From the NCBI GenBank assembly GCA_000961695.1, contig LADW01000034.1, positions 1 through 64,000 of the forward strand: a DNA stretch of 64,000 nucleotides, read 5' to 3'. Under the pieces are notes generated by a model that had not been told where the DNA came from, searched no databases, and saw only the letters and a list, made by a program, of their open reading frames with translations. The stretch comes from Hyphomonadaceae bacterium BRH_c29 (GTDB lineage: Bacteria; Pseudomonadota; Alphaproteobacteria; Caulobacterales; Hyphomonadaceae). Shown piece by piece: positions 9,206 through 18,293 of the stretch (positions are counted from its first letter, which is position 1; every line of letters starts with the position of its first letter). The position numbers were made by a program, and so were the translations under genes.

Positions 9206-9717
9206 GCGGTGTTCCTCCAGCTTGGGTGCGGAATAGTGAACATACGCTCACTTGAATAGGATTTCCAGTTCGAAACTGTCTCCGTCAGTGTTTTTCCCAT
9301 TCGCGGCCCAAGATGCCAGCGCTGGGCATAGCCACCGATCAGAAGAATGACATCAATGCCCGGCATCTGGTTCAGAACACGCTGGCGCCAGACATCTGCA
9401 CAACGCTTCATCGGCGGCAGGTCCCCGCCCTTGGCGTCATAGCCCGGAAAGCACAGCCCCATGGGCAATATCGCCACCCTGGAGGCGTCATAGAACTCCT
9501 CCCGTGTCACACCCATCCAGTCGCGCAGGCGATCACCGGATGGATCGTTGAAAGGCACCCCTGTCGTATCCGCCAGATTGCCCGGCGCCTGCCCCGCCAC
9601 GAGCACTTTCGACGTTTCCGACAATTGGAAAACGGGGTTTGGCGCGCGCTGCATCTCCGCTTCGCACAACCGGCACTGCCGCATCTCCGCAATCAGGGTC
9701 TGGAGATCATCGCTCAT
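9121..9717 (-). CDS. Uracil-DNA glycosylase superfamily protein
   Basis: At 198 aa this protein shows the two active-site blocks of the superfamily: GQAPG at residues 42-46 (the GEAPG-like water-activating loop), followed by TGVPFNDPSGDRL, and HPSWRN near residue 165 in the place of the minor-groove HPS loop. Cys15 and Cys18 form an N-terminal CxxC, but the four-cysteine [4Fe-4S] set of family 4/5 enzymes is not complete, so this is probably one of the uncharacterised UDG-fold members rather than a housekeeping Ung. Its 3' end overlaps the hydrolase gene by 85 bp. Confidence 0.75.
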   Translation of the reverse strand: MSDDLQTLIAEMRQCRLCEAEMQRAPNPVFQLSETSKVLVAGQAPGNLADTTGVPFNDPSGDRLRDWMGVTREEFYDASRVAILPMGLCFPGYDAKGGDLPPMKRCADVWRQRVLNQMPGIDVILLIGGYAQRWHLGPRMGKTLTETVSNWKSYSSERMFTIPHPSWRNTAWLKRNPWFEADVLPELRYAVRSALSGS

Positions 9718-9764
9718 CTCGTCATAGTTGAGCGCAAATAAGGTCAGGAAAAGGAGTCATCGGC

Positions 9765-10661
9765 ATGAGCGACGCAATCTCGCGGATAATTGAACCACGC
9801 GCGCATGATCTTGGCGGCGGTTTCCGCGTGCGCCGGGTCCTGCCGTTTCATGCGCAACGCATGGTGGGCCCCTTCATCTTCTTCGACCATTTCGGCCCAG
9901 CCGAGTATGCCCCCGGCGAAGGCTTTGACGTGCGGCCGCATCCGCATATCGGCCTTTCGACCGTGACCTACCTGTTCGAGGGCTCCATTGAACACCGGGA
10001 CTCGCTGGGAACAGACGCGGTCATCCGGCCGGGCGCCGTGAACTGGATGACGGCAGGCCACGGCATCGTCCACTCCGAACGCACACCGCCCCCGGAACGC
10101 ACCGCAGGGCAGAGCATGCACGGCCTGCAGACATGGGTGGCCCTGCCCAAGACGCACGAAGGCATGCCCCCGGCTTTCGATCATCATCCGGCAGATACGC
10201 TGCCTGAGTTCGATCATCGCGGTGCCCGGATGCGCGTGCTGGCTGGAACCGCCTTTGGGCACACCTCCCCCGTGCAGTTCCCCTGGCCCATCCTCTACGT
10301 CGCGTTCGAGGCTGACGAGGGCGCCAACCTCATCCTGCCGCAGGACATCGTCCAGGAGCGCGCCCTCTACCTTGTCACAGGCAAGGCGGTGATTGACGGC
10401 GAGGAGATCGGCGAAGGCCAGATGGTGGTATTTTTCGAAGGGGCCGATGTCGCAATCCGGCTGGAACCCGGCACGAAGGGCGTCTTCTGCGGCGGCGCGG
10501 CGATGGATGGTCCCCGCAAGATCGAATGGAACTTCGTCGCAAGCGACTCTGCGCTCATCGAACAAGCCAAGGAAGACTGGACACATGCGGCTGACGCGGG
10601 CGGAGCGGAACGGTTTCCGCTGGTTCCGGGAGACACGGCAGAGTGGATTCCTCTGCCCTGA
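9765..10661 (+). CDS. Pirin family protein
   Basis: This is a bicupin protein of 298 aa. The N-terminal cupin carries the pirin metal ligands His59 and His61 (RPHPHIGL), His103 and Glu105 (GIVHSER). Characterised pirins bind Fe and some act as quercetin 2,3-dioxygenases or transcription cofactors; which applies here is not visible. The C-terminal cupin region (about 180-290) lacks the metal ligands, as usual. It is divergent from the uracil-DNA glycosylase gene with 47 bp between starts, and the next gene begins 69 bp downstream. Confidence 0.92.
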   Translation: MSDAISRIIEPRAHDLGGGFRVRRVLPFHAQRMVGPFIFFDHFGPAEYAPGEGFDVRPHPHIGLSTVTYLFEGSIEHRDSLGTDAVIRPGAVNWMTAGHGIVHSERTPPPERTAGQSMHGLQTWVALPKTHEGMPPAFDHHPADTLPEFDHRGARMRVLAGTAFGHTSPVQFPWPILYVAFEADEGANLILPQDIVQERALYLVTGKAVIDGEEIGEGQMVVFFEGADVAIRLEPGTKGVFCGGAAMDGPRKIEWNFVASDSALIEQAKEDWTHAADAGGAERFPLVPGDTAEWIPLP

Positions 10662-10730
10662 TCCGGATGCTTGCCCCCCGTCCGAGCCCGTGCAACACCC
10701 ATTGCAACAGGAAACACTACGGAGAATCCC

Positions 10731-12470
10731 ATGAAGAAGCTGTTCCTGGCAGCCTCCCTGCTCGCGTTGACCGCGTGCGGTGAAAAGGCTGTCACGCCAG
10801 AAGCAGAGACTGACGTCGCTGCAGCGCCTGCCCCCGAACTCCTGATGCCATTGCCCGAAGGCACGGTGCCCGCGATCACAGCAGAAGACCTCGCTGTCCG
10901 CATCAAGACGCTCGCCGACGACACGTTCGAAGGCCGCGGGCCAGGCTCAGTCACGGGTGAAGCGGCAGCGGACTGGATCGGCGCTGAAATGGCGCGCATC
11001 GGCCTTCAGCCGGGCGGCGACAACGGCTCCTATCTTCAGGAAGTGAAGATGGTGAACCAGACCATCGATCCGGCAGCCTCCTACCTGACCTTCGTCGAGG
11101 ATGACGGCACCGAGATCCCGACGAGGCTGAAAGACGATGCCGTGATCTGGACCAAGCACCAGAATGCGACGGAACTCTCTTTCGACCCAAGCGATGTGGT
11201 CTTCGTCGGATACGGCGCTGTGGCACCGGAATATGGCTGGGATGACTATGCTGGCCTGGATGTCACCGGCAAGACAGTGGTGATCCTCATCAACGATCCG
11301 GGCTTTGCCACGCAAGACCCGGAACTCTTCAACGGCAAGGCCATGACCTATTATGGCCGCTGGACCTACAAGTTTGAAGAAGCCGCTCGCCAAGGCGCTG
11401 CAGCCGCAATCATCGTGCACGAAACGGCGCCAGCCGCGTACGGTTGGGGAGTCGTAGCAGGCTCCTGGTCTGGCGCTCAATCTGACCTCGTCCGCGCCAA
11501 TGGCGGAGTCGACCGCACGACCATGGAAGGCTGGATCACCCACGAAAAAGCCGAAGAATTGTTCAAGGCCGCCGGGCTCGACTATCAGACCCTGAAAGAT
11601 GCCGCCAAGGAACGCGGCTTCAAGGCAGTTCCGCTGACAGGCCTGAAGGCCAAAGGCGAAATCACCCAGAAGATCGAACCGCTGACCAGCCACAACGTCA
11701 TCGGCATTCTCCCCGGCAAAAAGACCTCGGACGAGTACGTCCTCTATACGGCACACTGGGATCACCTCGGCAAGAAACCTACCGAGAAAACCGGCGCACC
11801 GGGCGAGGACTTCTACCAGGATCAGATCTTCAATGGCGCAGTAGACAACGCGACCGGCGCAAGCTCGCTGCTGGAAATCGCCGAGGCCATGGCAAAGCAG
11901 GACCTCGACCGCTCCGTCATGTTCCTGTCGGTTACGCTGGAAGAATCCGGCCTGTTGGGCTCGGAATATTTCGCACAGCACCCGACGGTTCCACTGAACA
12001 AGATCGTCGCCGGCATCAACATGGATGGTTCGCTGCCTCTCGGCCGCACGCATGACATGGTCGTGGTCGGCTACGGCGCGTCCGAACTGGAAGACATGCT
12101 GGTCGAATACCTCGCCACACAGGACCGCGTCGTTAAGCCTGACCCGAAACCAGAGGCTGGCTCGTTCTACCGCTCGGACCACATCTCGCTCGCCAAGCGC
12201 GGCGTGCCGATGCTCTATGCTGATGGTGGCGAAGACAAACTGGATGGCGGCATCGCGGCCGGCAAGGCAATTGCCCAAGCCTATAACGAGCAGCGCTACC
12301 ACAAGCCGATGGACGAATATTCTGACAGCTGGGACCTCTCCGGCAACGTGGAAGACATCACCGCACTGTACACGATTGGCCTGGAGATTGCCCAATCTGA
12401 CGCCTGGCCAACCTGGTATCCGGGGAACGAGTTCGAGGCAGCCCGCAAGGAAAGCCTCGGCCAGCAATAA
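10731..12470 (+). CDS. M28 family zinc metallopeptidase, lipoprotein
   Basis: A GGAG at 10721-10724 precedes an ATG encoding MKKLFLAASLLALTAC, a classic lipoprotein signal with Cys16 as the lipid-modified residue, so this start is preferred over an in-frame ATG 60 bp upstream; it gives 579 aa. A PA-type insert (about 130-270) precedes the M28 catalytic domain. Zinc ligands and catalytic residues are visible in order: TAHWDHLG, DNATGASS (bridging Asp), LEESGLLGSEY (catalytic and ligand Glu), NMDG and RSDHIS (final His). It is probably an aminopeptidase facing the periplasm. A hairpin terminator follows the stop closely. Confidence 0.92.
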   Translation: MKKLFLAASLLALTACGEKAVTPEAETDVAAAPAPELLMPLPEGTVPAITAEDLAVRIKTLADDTFEGRGPGSVTGEAAADWIGAEMARIGLQPGGDNGSYLQEVKMVNQTIDPAASYLTFVEDDGTEIPTRLKDDAVIWTKHQNATELSFDPSDVVFVGYGAVAPEYGWDDYAGLDVTGKTVVILINDPGFATQDPELFNGKAMTYYGRWTYKFEEAARQGAAAAIIVHETAPAAYGWGVVAGSWSGAQSDLVRANGGVDRTTMEGWITHEKAEELFKAAGLDYQTLKDAAKERGFKAVPLTGLKAKGEITQKIEPLTSHNVIGILPGKKTSDEYVLYTAHWDHLGKKPTEKTGAPGEDFYQDQIFNGAVDNATGASSLLEIAEAMAKQDLDRSVMFLSVTLEESGLLGSEYFAQHPTVPLNKIVAGINMDGSLPLGRTHDMVVVGYGASELEDMLVEYLATQDRVVKPDPKPEAGSFYRSDHISLAKRGVPMLYADGGEDKLDGGIAAGKAIAQAYNEQRYHKPMDEYSDSWDLSGNVEDITALYTIGLEIAQSDAWPTWYPGNEFEAARKESLGQQ

Positions 12471-12477
12471 TCCCATT

Positions 12478-12507
12478 ACCACCCGCCGGAGCGATCCGGC
12501 GGGTGGT
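12478..12507 (+). terminator. Hairpin after the M28 peptidase gene
   Basis: A perfect 12-bp inverted repeat (ACCACCCGCCGG at 12478-12489 and CCGGCGGGTGGT at 12496-12507) with a 6-nt loop lies 8 bp after the stop codon. The following CTCCATT is not a real T-tract, so termination may be partial and some read-through into rlmJ is likely. Confidence 0.55.
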
Positions 12508-12533
12508 CTCCATTCAAACGGAGCCTTTCAGGC

Positions 12534-13316
12534 ATGCTGTCCTACCAGCACGGATTTCACGCAGGCAATCGCGCGGACGTGCTCAAGCATGCCGTGCTGC
12601 ACGCCATTCTCGGCGCTGTGGCGAAAGAAACACCCGGCGCACTTTATGTCGAAACACATTCCGGACGCGGACGGTACGACCTGACCGGCGCGCAAGCCAC
12701 CAAAGGTGGTGAGGCTGAAGACGGTGTCTTGTCTCTGTTGAATGACGGCTGCCCAAAGCCGTTGCGTCCGTGGCTGGACTTCGTTCGTGAGCGCGGCACT
12801 GCAGACTATCCCGGCTCACCGGCGCTGGCGCGGGGCCTGCTGCCAGCCAGCTCCAGGATGATCTTCTTCGAAAAACATCCGACCGAGCACAAGGAACTTG
12901 TAAAGGCTGTTGGACAGGACGACCGTGTGCAGGTCAAGCACGCCGATGGCTATTCCGGCGCTCTGAAGCTGACGCCCCGCGGCGGCGAGAAAATGGTCTG
13001 CTTCGTCGACCCAAGCTACGAAACCAGCCGGGACATCGACGCCCTCGCTCTCTGGACGCCTCGCGCTCTGAAGCGTTGGCCAAAAGGGATCGTGATCCTT
13101 TGGCTACCGCTGTTCAAGGACGGGCGGGAAGCCGAATTCGGCGAATACCTGACAACGCTCGATGACTGTTTCGTCGCAGGCGCGCGCTGGCCGATGGATC
13201 CGCTGGACGAAGGCGCGCTCGAAGGGTCCGCCATTGTCGCTTACGGAGCGCCTGCCGCGTCGCGGGCCGCCTCTCTCGCCATTGCCAGCGCATTGCAATC
13301 CTGGTGGGCGCGCTGA
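12534..13316 (+). CDS. rlmJ: 23S rRNA (adenine(2030)-N6)-methyltransferase
   Basis: The N-terminus MLSYQHGFHAGNRADVLKHA is diagnostic for RlmJ (YhiR), which methylates A2030 of 23S rRNA using S-adenosylmethionine. The 260-aa length is close to the family norm. The catalytic DPPY-type motif appears as FVDPSYE near residues 160-166. A hairpin separates it from the upstream peptidase, and its last 13 bp overlap the GTG start of the next gene. Confidence 0.93.
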   Translation: MLSYQHGFHAGNRADVLKHAVLHAILGAVAKETPGALYVETHSGRGRYDLTGAQATKGGEAEDGVLSLLNDGCPKPLRPWLDFVRERGTADYPGSPALARGLLPASSRMIFFEKHPTEHKELVKAVGQDDRVQVKHADGYSGALKLTPRGGEKMVCFVDPSYETSRDIDALALWTPRALKRWPKGIVILWLPLFKDGREAEFGEYLTTLDDCFVAGARWPMDPLDEGALEGSAIVAYGAPAASRAASLAIASALQSWWAR

Positions 13317-14449
13317 GCGCTCAGACGCGCCATATCCTGCTCGCCGGTGGCGGGCATGCTCATGCCGTTGCCCTGCGCCTGCTCTCTGAAAGGCCACCGA
13401 AGACGCCCCTCAGGCTCACGGTTGTCGCGCCAGATACGCAAAACCTCTATAGCGGCGCCCTGCCGGGTGTCATTGCGGGACATTGGCCCGTTGACGCCAT
13501 CAGCGTGCCCCTGCAGCCGCTCTGCAAGGCGGCTGGTGCGCGTTTCGTGCAGGACGCTGTGATAGCACTGGATGAAGATAAGCGAATTGCTCGCCTCGCC
13601 TCTGGCGAAGATATCGTATTTGATACGCTAAGTCTCGACATCGGGTCCGGCATCCGGCAACTCGGCATTCCGGACCCGGATGAAATAGCGGTCCCGATCC
13701 GCCCGATTAAAACCTTCCTCTCGCGCTGGCAGGACGCAATCCAACAGATGGAGTCCGGCGCAGCCCCACCTGCTGTCGTTATCATTGGCGCAGGCCTGGC
13801 TGGCATAGAAGTCTGCCTCGCCATTCGTCACCGCTTGCAGACGGCTCTGACAAAACCTGCGCGCGTCTGCCTTATTGACGCGAGTGACGAGATCGCCGCC
13901 GCCAACCACCCCGCCCTTCGCCGAACGCTGGCAACAGCCCTGACTCGCGCCGGTGTCCAGGTGTTGACCGGAACCCGGCTCACCGCATGCGAAAATGGCG
14001 CGGCTGAACTATCATCCGGAGACAGGATTCCGGTTGCTCTTGTTGTGAACTGCGCCGGATCAGCACCTCATCCATGGGTTTCCGAAACCGGGCTAAAAAC
14101 GGAGCGCGGACGTGTGGAAGTCGATGCCTGCCTGCGATCGACCAGCCATCCGCATGTTTGGGCGGCAGGTGACACCTCGTACTTCACGCCTCACCCTTTG
14201 GAACCCGCAGGCGTATTCGCTGTTCGCGCAGGTCCCGTGATTGCCAAAAATATTCGCCGCTTGGCAAGTGGCGAACCGCTTACAGAGTTCCATCCGCAAT
14301 CTGATTACCTGAAACTGGTGAGTCTTGGCGGCAAGCGCGCCGTCGCGGAAAAATACGGCCTGACCGTCACAGGGAGCCTGGTCTGGCGCCTCAAGAAATC
14401 GATCGACTTCTCATTCCTCAGCGCGCACCGCCTCACCACGGGCGATTGA
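13304..14449 (+). CDS. FAD-dependent pyridine nucleotide-disulfide oxidoreductase (SelD-associated NDH-2-like type)
   Basis: This 381-residue flavoprotein starts at a GTG 13 bp inside rlmJ. It has an FAD-binding LLAGGGHAHAVAL at the N-terminus, an NAD(P)H-binding IIGAGLAGIEVCLAI near residues 160-175 and WAAGDTSYF, which closes the second FAD site. NLYSGALPGVIAGHW and the overall pattern match the NDH-2-like domain fused to selenophosphate synthetase in some bacteria, here as a stand-alone protein with no selD beside it. No C-terminal membrane helix typical of respiratory NDH-2 is evident. The physiological substrate is unknown. It converges on lpxB, with 39 bp of overlap. Confidence 0.75.
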   Translation: MGALSAQTRHILLAGGGHAHAVALRLLSERPPKTPLRLTVVAPDTQNLYSGALPGVIAGHWPVDAISVPLQPLCKAAGARFVQDAVIALDEDKRIARLASGEDIVFDTLSLDIGSGIRQLGIPDPDEIAVPIRPIKTFLSRWQDAIQQMESGAAPPAVVIIGAGLAGIEVCLAIRHRLQTALTKPARVCLIDASDEIAAANHPALRRTLATALTRAGVQVLTGTRLTACENGAAELSSGDRIPVALVVNCAGSAPHPWVSETGLKTERGRVEVDACLRSTSHPHVWAAGDTSYFTPHPLEPAGVFAVRAGPVIAKNIRRLASGEPLTEFHPQSDYLKLVSLGGKRAVAEKYGLTVTGSLVWRLKKSIDFSFLSAHRLTTGD

Positions 14450-15589
14450 CACGATTGCGTCTGCGGAAATTTCTGCAGAAGACCGGCCCTTTCCCTGCAT
14501 GCGCGCCAAAGCCTTTCGTTGGGCCTCGCTTTGCGTCGCCAGAAGTTGGGGATCTTTCAGCCAGCTTATTGCGGTATCCGCGATCAGTTCCGGTGTCTGC
14601 CGCGTCTGGATAAACTCGGGAACGATCTCCTGATCATCAGACACGATGTTCAGCAGGGTGATATGCTTCTTTTTGTAGAGGAAGCCCCGCGCCAGAGCCC
14701 AGGTCAACCAGCCTGTACGATAAGCGACAATCATGGGCGTGTCCTGCATCGCCACTTCGCTTGTGACAGTACCGGAACAGGCCAGCGCGAGATCCGCCGC
14801 TGCCATGGCGTCATATCGCTCTTCCGGCGTACGCAGCACTTCTGCCCAGCCGGACACATCCGGAAATGCCTCATCAAAAGCTTCAAGCATATTGCCTGCC
14901 GGCGACACGACAATCCGTGCACCCGGCACGGCATCTGCGACCCTCTTTGCCGCGTCCAGGAGCGCGGGCGCGACCTTGGCGAGTTCGCTACGACGGCTGC
15001 CCGGCAGGACAAGGCACATCTTGTCCTGCGGGTCGATGCCATGTGCCGCGCGAAACGCGACTCCGTCGCCAACAATATTACGCGACAAAGCCGGGTTCCC
15101 GATGACCGTTACCGGCAGGCCATAGGGCGCATAGTGGGGCACTTCCATGTCGTGCATACAGAGGAGATAATCGACGGTCGCAGCCAGCGTCTTTGCCCGT
15201 CCGGCCCGGCTCGCCCAGACTTGCGGGCCGATCAGTTTGATAAGTTTGATTTCCGGCGCCCGGGCACGAACGCGCTGAGCGACCCGGAGCATAAAACCCC
15301 AGGAGTCCACCAGAACAACCGCGTCGGGCTTGAAGGCAACAATCGCGTCGGCAGCCGCGTCCGCCAGCTTCACGACGGTGCCATAGGCGCGGATACCTTC
15401 CGCAAAGCCAAGCACCGATAGCGGAGAAATATCGAACGGGGAGTCTATTCCAATAGCCGCGAGTTCCCGGCCGCCAATACCGGCAAACTCGACATCATCC
15501 GTCTTTAGGCGGATTGCCTGCACCACTTCCCGCGCCAACAGGTCTCCGGATGCTTCACCTGCGACCATGAACAGACGCAGGGCGCTCAC
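14411..15589 (-). CDS. lpxB: Lipid-A-disaccharide synthase
   Basis: LpxB is a peripheral inner-membrane glycosyltransferase (GT19) that joins lipid X to UDP-2,3-diacylglucosamine, forming the lipid A disaccharide. At 392 aa it has the family length. Recognisable parts are the N-terminal MVAGEASGDLLA, IKLIGPQVWASRAGR, LPGSRRSEL and the C-terminal sugar-nucleotide site ACSGTVTSEVAM. It is the last gene of the lpxD-lpxA-lpxI-lpxB group, its start overlapping lpxI by 4 bp. Its 3' end runs 39 bp into the convergent oxidoreductase gene. Confidence 0.97.
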   Translation of the reverse strand: MSALRLFMVAGEASGDLLAREVVQAIRLKTDDVEFAGIGGRELAAIGIDSPFDISPLSVLGFAEGIRAYGTVVKLADAAADAIVAFKPDAVVLVDSWGFMLRVAQRVRARAPEIKLIKLIGPQVWASRAGRAKTLAATVDYLLCMHDMEVPHYAPYGLPVTVIGNPALSRNIVGDGVAFRAAHGIDPQDKMCLVLPGSRRSELAKVAPALLDAAKRVADAVPGARIVVSPAGNMLEAFDEAFPDVSGWAEVLRTPEERYDAMAAADLALACSGTVTSEVAMQDTPMIVAYRTGWLTWALARGFLYKKKHITLLNIVSDDQEIVPEFIQTRQTPELIADTAISWLKDPQLLATQSEAQRKALARMQGKGRSSAEISADAIVSIARGEAVRAEE

Positions 15590-16431
15590 GAAATTCCACC
15601 CGGATCAAAGCCGTAGATGAAAACACCAAGGCGTTCAGCTGCCGCCTGCATCTCTGCCCGGCGCAACAGCAAAGCTCCGCCCGCTTCGACAGCGAGACCG
15701 GCAAGCCCGGCCGCCGCCACCAGTTCTACTGTCGAGACTCCGGTCGTCGGCAGGTCAACCCGGCGCTCCTGGTCGGGCTTCGGACGCTTGGCAAGCACGC
15801 CTCGGCGAGCACCTGGAGTGCCACGTATCGCTTCCGGTAATGCGGCGCAGCGCCTCAACATCTCGTCCGTGCCTTCCTGTGCTTCCACAGCGAGAACCAG
15901 ACCATCGCAGACAACACAGCCCTGACCGATATCGAGCGAGCCTGTGGCTGCAGCAACCTTCGCCGCGTGCCGGATATCAGCAAGGTTCGCTTCACTTGGC
16001 GCCGGTCCGGCGATCAGGCTAGCTGGCGCCAGAAGGGCTTTGTTAGCCTCTTCCGTACCAATCACGTTGAAGCCATGCTTCTCGAATTCGGCAACCAGAA
16101 CCTTGAGCAACGCGTCGTCACCTTTGCGCGCCTCCGAGATGACCTTCGGCAGGAGCATCGCACCGCGCATATCCAGCTTGAGGTCCTTGAAATTCGGACG
16201 CTTCACGATACCCGCGAAAACGAGGTCCCTGCAGCCAGCCGCCTTCAGGCGATCAATTCCGCCGCCGATCTCCCCAAGGCCAACCACATCGCCCGGATAT
16301 TCCGCTAGCGCCGGCTCCTCGAAGCCTTTCAAACGCAGTACATAGACACCCTGTCCGCTTGCCACAGCGTGGCTCGCAATCGCGACCGGTAATTCGCCCA
16401 GTCCAGCAATCAATCCAAGCGGTGACGGCAT
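15586..16431 (-). CDS. lpxI: UDP-2,3-diacylglucosamine diphosphatase LpxI
   Basis: LpxI hydrolyses UDP-2,3-diacylglucosamine to lipid X in bacteria lacking LpxH. The 281-aa protein starts with LGLIAGLGELPVAIA, followed by FAGIVKRPNF, and ends with a domain containing GQGCVVCDGLVLAVEA and TTGVSTVELVAAAGLAG. This pattern is specific for the LpxI (formerly DUF1009) fold, unrelated to calcineurin-like LpxH. It sits between lpxA and lpxB, its usual place in alphaproteobacteria, with 3 bp to lpxA and a 4-bp overlap with lpxB. Confidence 0.95.
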   Translation of the reverse strand: MPSPLGLIAGLGELPVAIASHAVASGQGVYVLRLKGFEEPALAEYPGDVVGLGEIGGGIDRLKAAGCRDLVFAGIVKRPNFKDLKLDMRGAMLLPKVISEARKGDDALLKVLVAEFEKHGFNVIGTEEANKALLAPASLIAGPAPSEANLADIRHAAKVAAATGSLDIGQGCVVCDGLVLAVEAQEGTDEMLRRCAALPEAIRGTPGARRGVLAKRPKPDQERRVDLPTTGVSTVELVAAAGLAGLAVEAGGALLLRRAEMQAAAERLGVFIYGFDPGGIS

Positions 16432-16434
16432 GGC

Positions 16435-17226
16435 CTAAGCCGGCTTACAGATTGGTCGGTCTCCACCGACCTGGATAAATTTGATGAGCTCCATGGCGAG
16501 CGGCTTCTCGGCGAAGTCAATTGCCGCTTGAGCCAGACGATCCTTGAACAGACCTTCGCCAAAGAACACTGCCTTATAGGCACTGCGGATCTGCATCAGC
16601 TGGCTCTTGTCGAAACCGCGCCGCTTCAGCCCCACCATGTTAAGGCCTGAGAGTTTCGCATGGTTTCCAACAACCGAACCAAACGGGATAACGTCTTCCA
16701 CCAGAATCGCACCGCCACCAATGAACGCGTTCCGTCCAATTCGGGTGAACTGGTGCACTGCCGCAAGGCCGCCGAACCAGACGTGGTCACCCACTTCGAT
16801 ATGGCCTGCCAGAGCCACATTGTTCGCCATCACAACATGATTTCCGATCTGGCCATCGTGCGCGACGTGAGCTCCGACCATCATATAGCAGTGATCGCCG
16901 ATTTTGGTCAGACCGCCAAATTTGGGCATGCCGGTATGAACTGTCACGTATTCTCGGAAGGTGCAGTTCTCACCCACTTCCAGCCGCGACTCCGGATCGC
17001 TCTGGAACCCAATGACCTGCGGATTGCAACCGAGTGTCGCATGAGGATACAGCACGCTGTTGCAGCCGATCGTCGTGTGGCCGGTAACAACGGAATGCGT
17101 TTGCAGAACGCACCCGTCTCCGATCACAGCATGCGCGCCAATATGGCAGAACGGGCCAATGGAGACGTCCGTGCCCAGCTCGGCCCCGTCTTCGACAAAA
17201 GCGGATGGATGAATTTGTGTCGGCAT
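16435..17226 (-). CDS. lpxA: Acyl-ACP--UDP-N-acetylglucosamine O-acyltransferase
   Basis: LpxA catalyses the first step of lipid A synthesis. Starting at the ATG at 17226 (MPTQIHPSAFVEDGAEL) it is 263 aa, essentially the family length; the longer open frame to 17322 would run into lpxD. Hexapeptide repeats of the left-handed beta-helix fill residues about 5-190. The catalytic-histidine region reads GAHVAHDGQIGNHV, and GLNMVGLKRRGF leads into the helical C-terminal domain. It lies 38 bp downstream of lpxD, with no fabZ between them. Confidence 0.96.
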   Translation of the reverse strand: MPTQIHPSAFVEDGAELGTDVSIGPFCHIGAHAVIGDGCVLQTHSVVTGHTTIGCNSVLYPHATLGCNPQVIGFQSDPESRLEVGENCTFREYVTVHTGMPKFGGLTKIGDHCYMMVGAHVAHDGQIGNHVVMANNVALAGHIEVGDHVWFGGLAAVHQFTRIGRNAFIGGGAILVEDVIPFGSVVGNHAKLSGLNMVGLKRRGFDKSQLMQIRSAYKAVFFGEGLFKDRLAQAAIDFAEKPLAMELIKFIQVGGDRPICKPA

Positions 17227-17264
17227 ATGAACGTCTCTGCACTCTGGCGCGGTACGTGCGCCGA

Positions 17265-18281
17265 TCAGCTGTTTTTCTTTTGGTTTGCCTGCTTCTGCAA
17301 CCAGGCGATTTCCCGCATCCACTGGCGGAGAGGCTTTGCTGGAGTGCCGCCCCAGGTTTCACCTCCATCGATATCACGGAACACGCCTGATGACGCGGCA
17401 AGACTGACGCCTTCTCCGATCCGGACATGATCTGCAATGCCGACCCGGCCACCCAGCATGGCATTATCTCCAACGCGGACGGAGCCAGAAATGCCACCGA
17501 AAGCAGCCATGACCACAGACCGCCCAAAAACGACGTTGTGGGCAATCTGGCTAAGATTATCGATCTTTGTGCGCTCGCCCAGGATCGTGTCCTCGAAAAC
17601 CCCGCGGTCGACGCAGGTATTCGCGCCGATTGACACATGATCCTGAAGGATCACACGGCCGAAATGCGGGGCGTCGCGCTGCCCATCCGGAGCTGCCATC
17701 ACACCAAAGCCGGTTTCTCCGATGCGAGCCCCGGACAACAAGGTGACGTGGTCACCAAGCAAAGCGCAAAAGATGCTGACATTCGCGCCGATCTGACAGT
17801 TTCGTCCGATCTGGACGCCTGGACCAACGGACGCGTTTGGACCGATCCAGGTGCCTTCACCAATCGTCGCGCCAGGCCCGATCACTGCGCCGGGAGAAAT
17901 CCGTGCGCCGTCATGAACATTCGCATCAGATGAAATGCGTTCATCACTGGCCCAATCCAGATGCCGGGTCCGGAACATGGCAAGAGCGGCAGTGGCATGG
18001 GCAAAACGCGGGAACCGCGTAACCAGTTTCGAAGCCCCCTCCGGCACGTGCCGGAGGTTGGCTTCGTTGGTAACAAAAAGCCGCGCAGTTGGAGAAATCG
18101 ACGGCGTGGCCTTGCCGTCGCCATCCAGGAAAACGAGATCGCCCTCCTGCGCATTGGCCGCAGATGCGATACCGAATACCGGAATGGCACCATCCCCGTC
18201 GAGCGTCGCGTCGGTCAATTCCGCTATCTGCCCGAGCGTCAAAGCCCCCAATGGCGCATAGAACCGCGGATCAACCGTCAC
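17265..18281 (-). CDS. lpxD: UDP-3-O-(3-hydroxyacyl)glucosamine N-acyltransferase
   Basis: LpxD performs the second acyl transfer in lipid A synthesis. The 338-aa protein has a uridine-binding N-terminal domain (about 1-110) and a left-handed beta-helix of hexapeptide repeats (about 115-300), with the catalytic-His-type segment [14 protein letters not shown] and [16 protein letters not shown]. The C-terminal helix ends lysine-rich (KQANQKKNS). It is 12 bp downstream of the skp/ompH gene and upstream of lpxA, in the conserved bamA-skp-lpxD order. Confidence 0.96.
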   Translation of the reverse strand: MTVDPRFYAPLGALTLGQIAELTDATLDGDGAIPVFGIASAANAQEGDLVFLDGDGKATPSISPTARLFVTNEANLRHVPEGASKLVTRFPRFAHATAALAMFRTRHLDWASDERISSDANVHDGARISPGAVIGPGATIGEGTWIGPNASVGPGVQIGRNCQIGANVSIFCALLGDHVTLLSGARIGETGFGVMAAPDGQRDAPHFGRVILQDHVSIGANTCVDRGVFEDTILGERTKIDNLSQIAHNVVFGRSVVMAAFGGISGSVRVGDNAMLGGRVGIADHVRIGEGVSLAASSGVFRDIDGGETWGGTPAKPLRQWMREIAWLQKQANQKKNS

Positions 18282-18293
18282 GATGAACTCCGA

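Noticed and set aside
14411-14449. 39-bp tail overlap of lpxB with the convergent oxidoreductase as a sign of misassembly
   Set aside because: Both proteins end at plausible family lengths, and small convergent overlaps are common in compact genomes.
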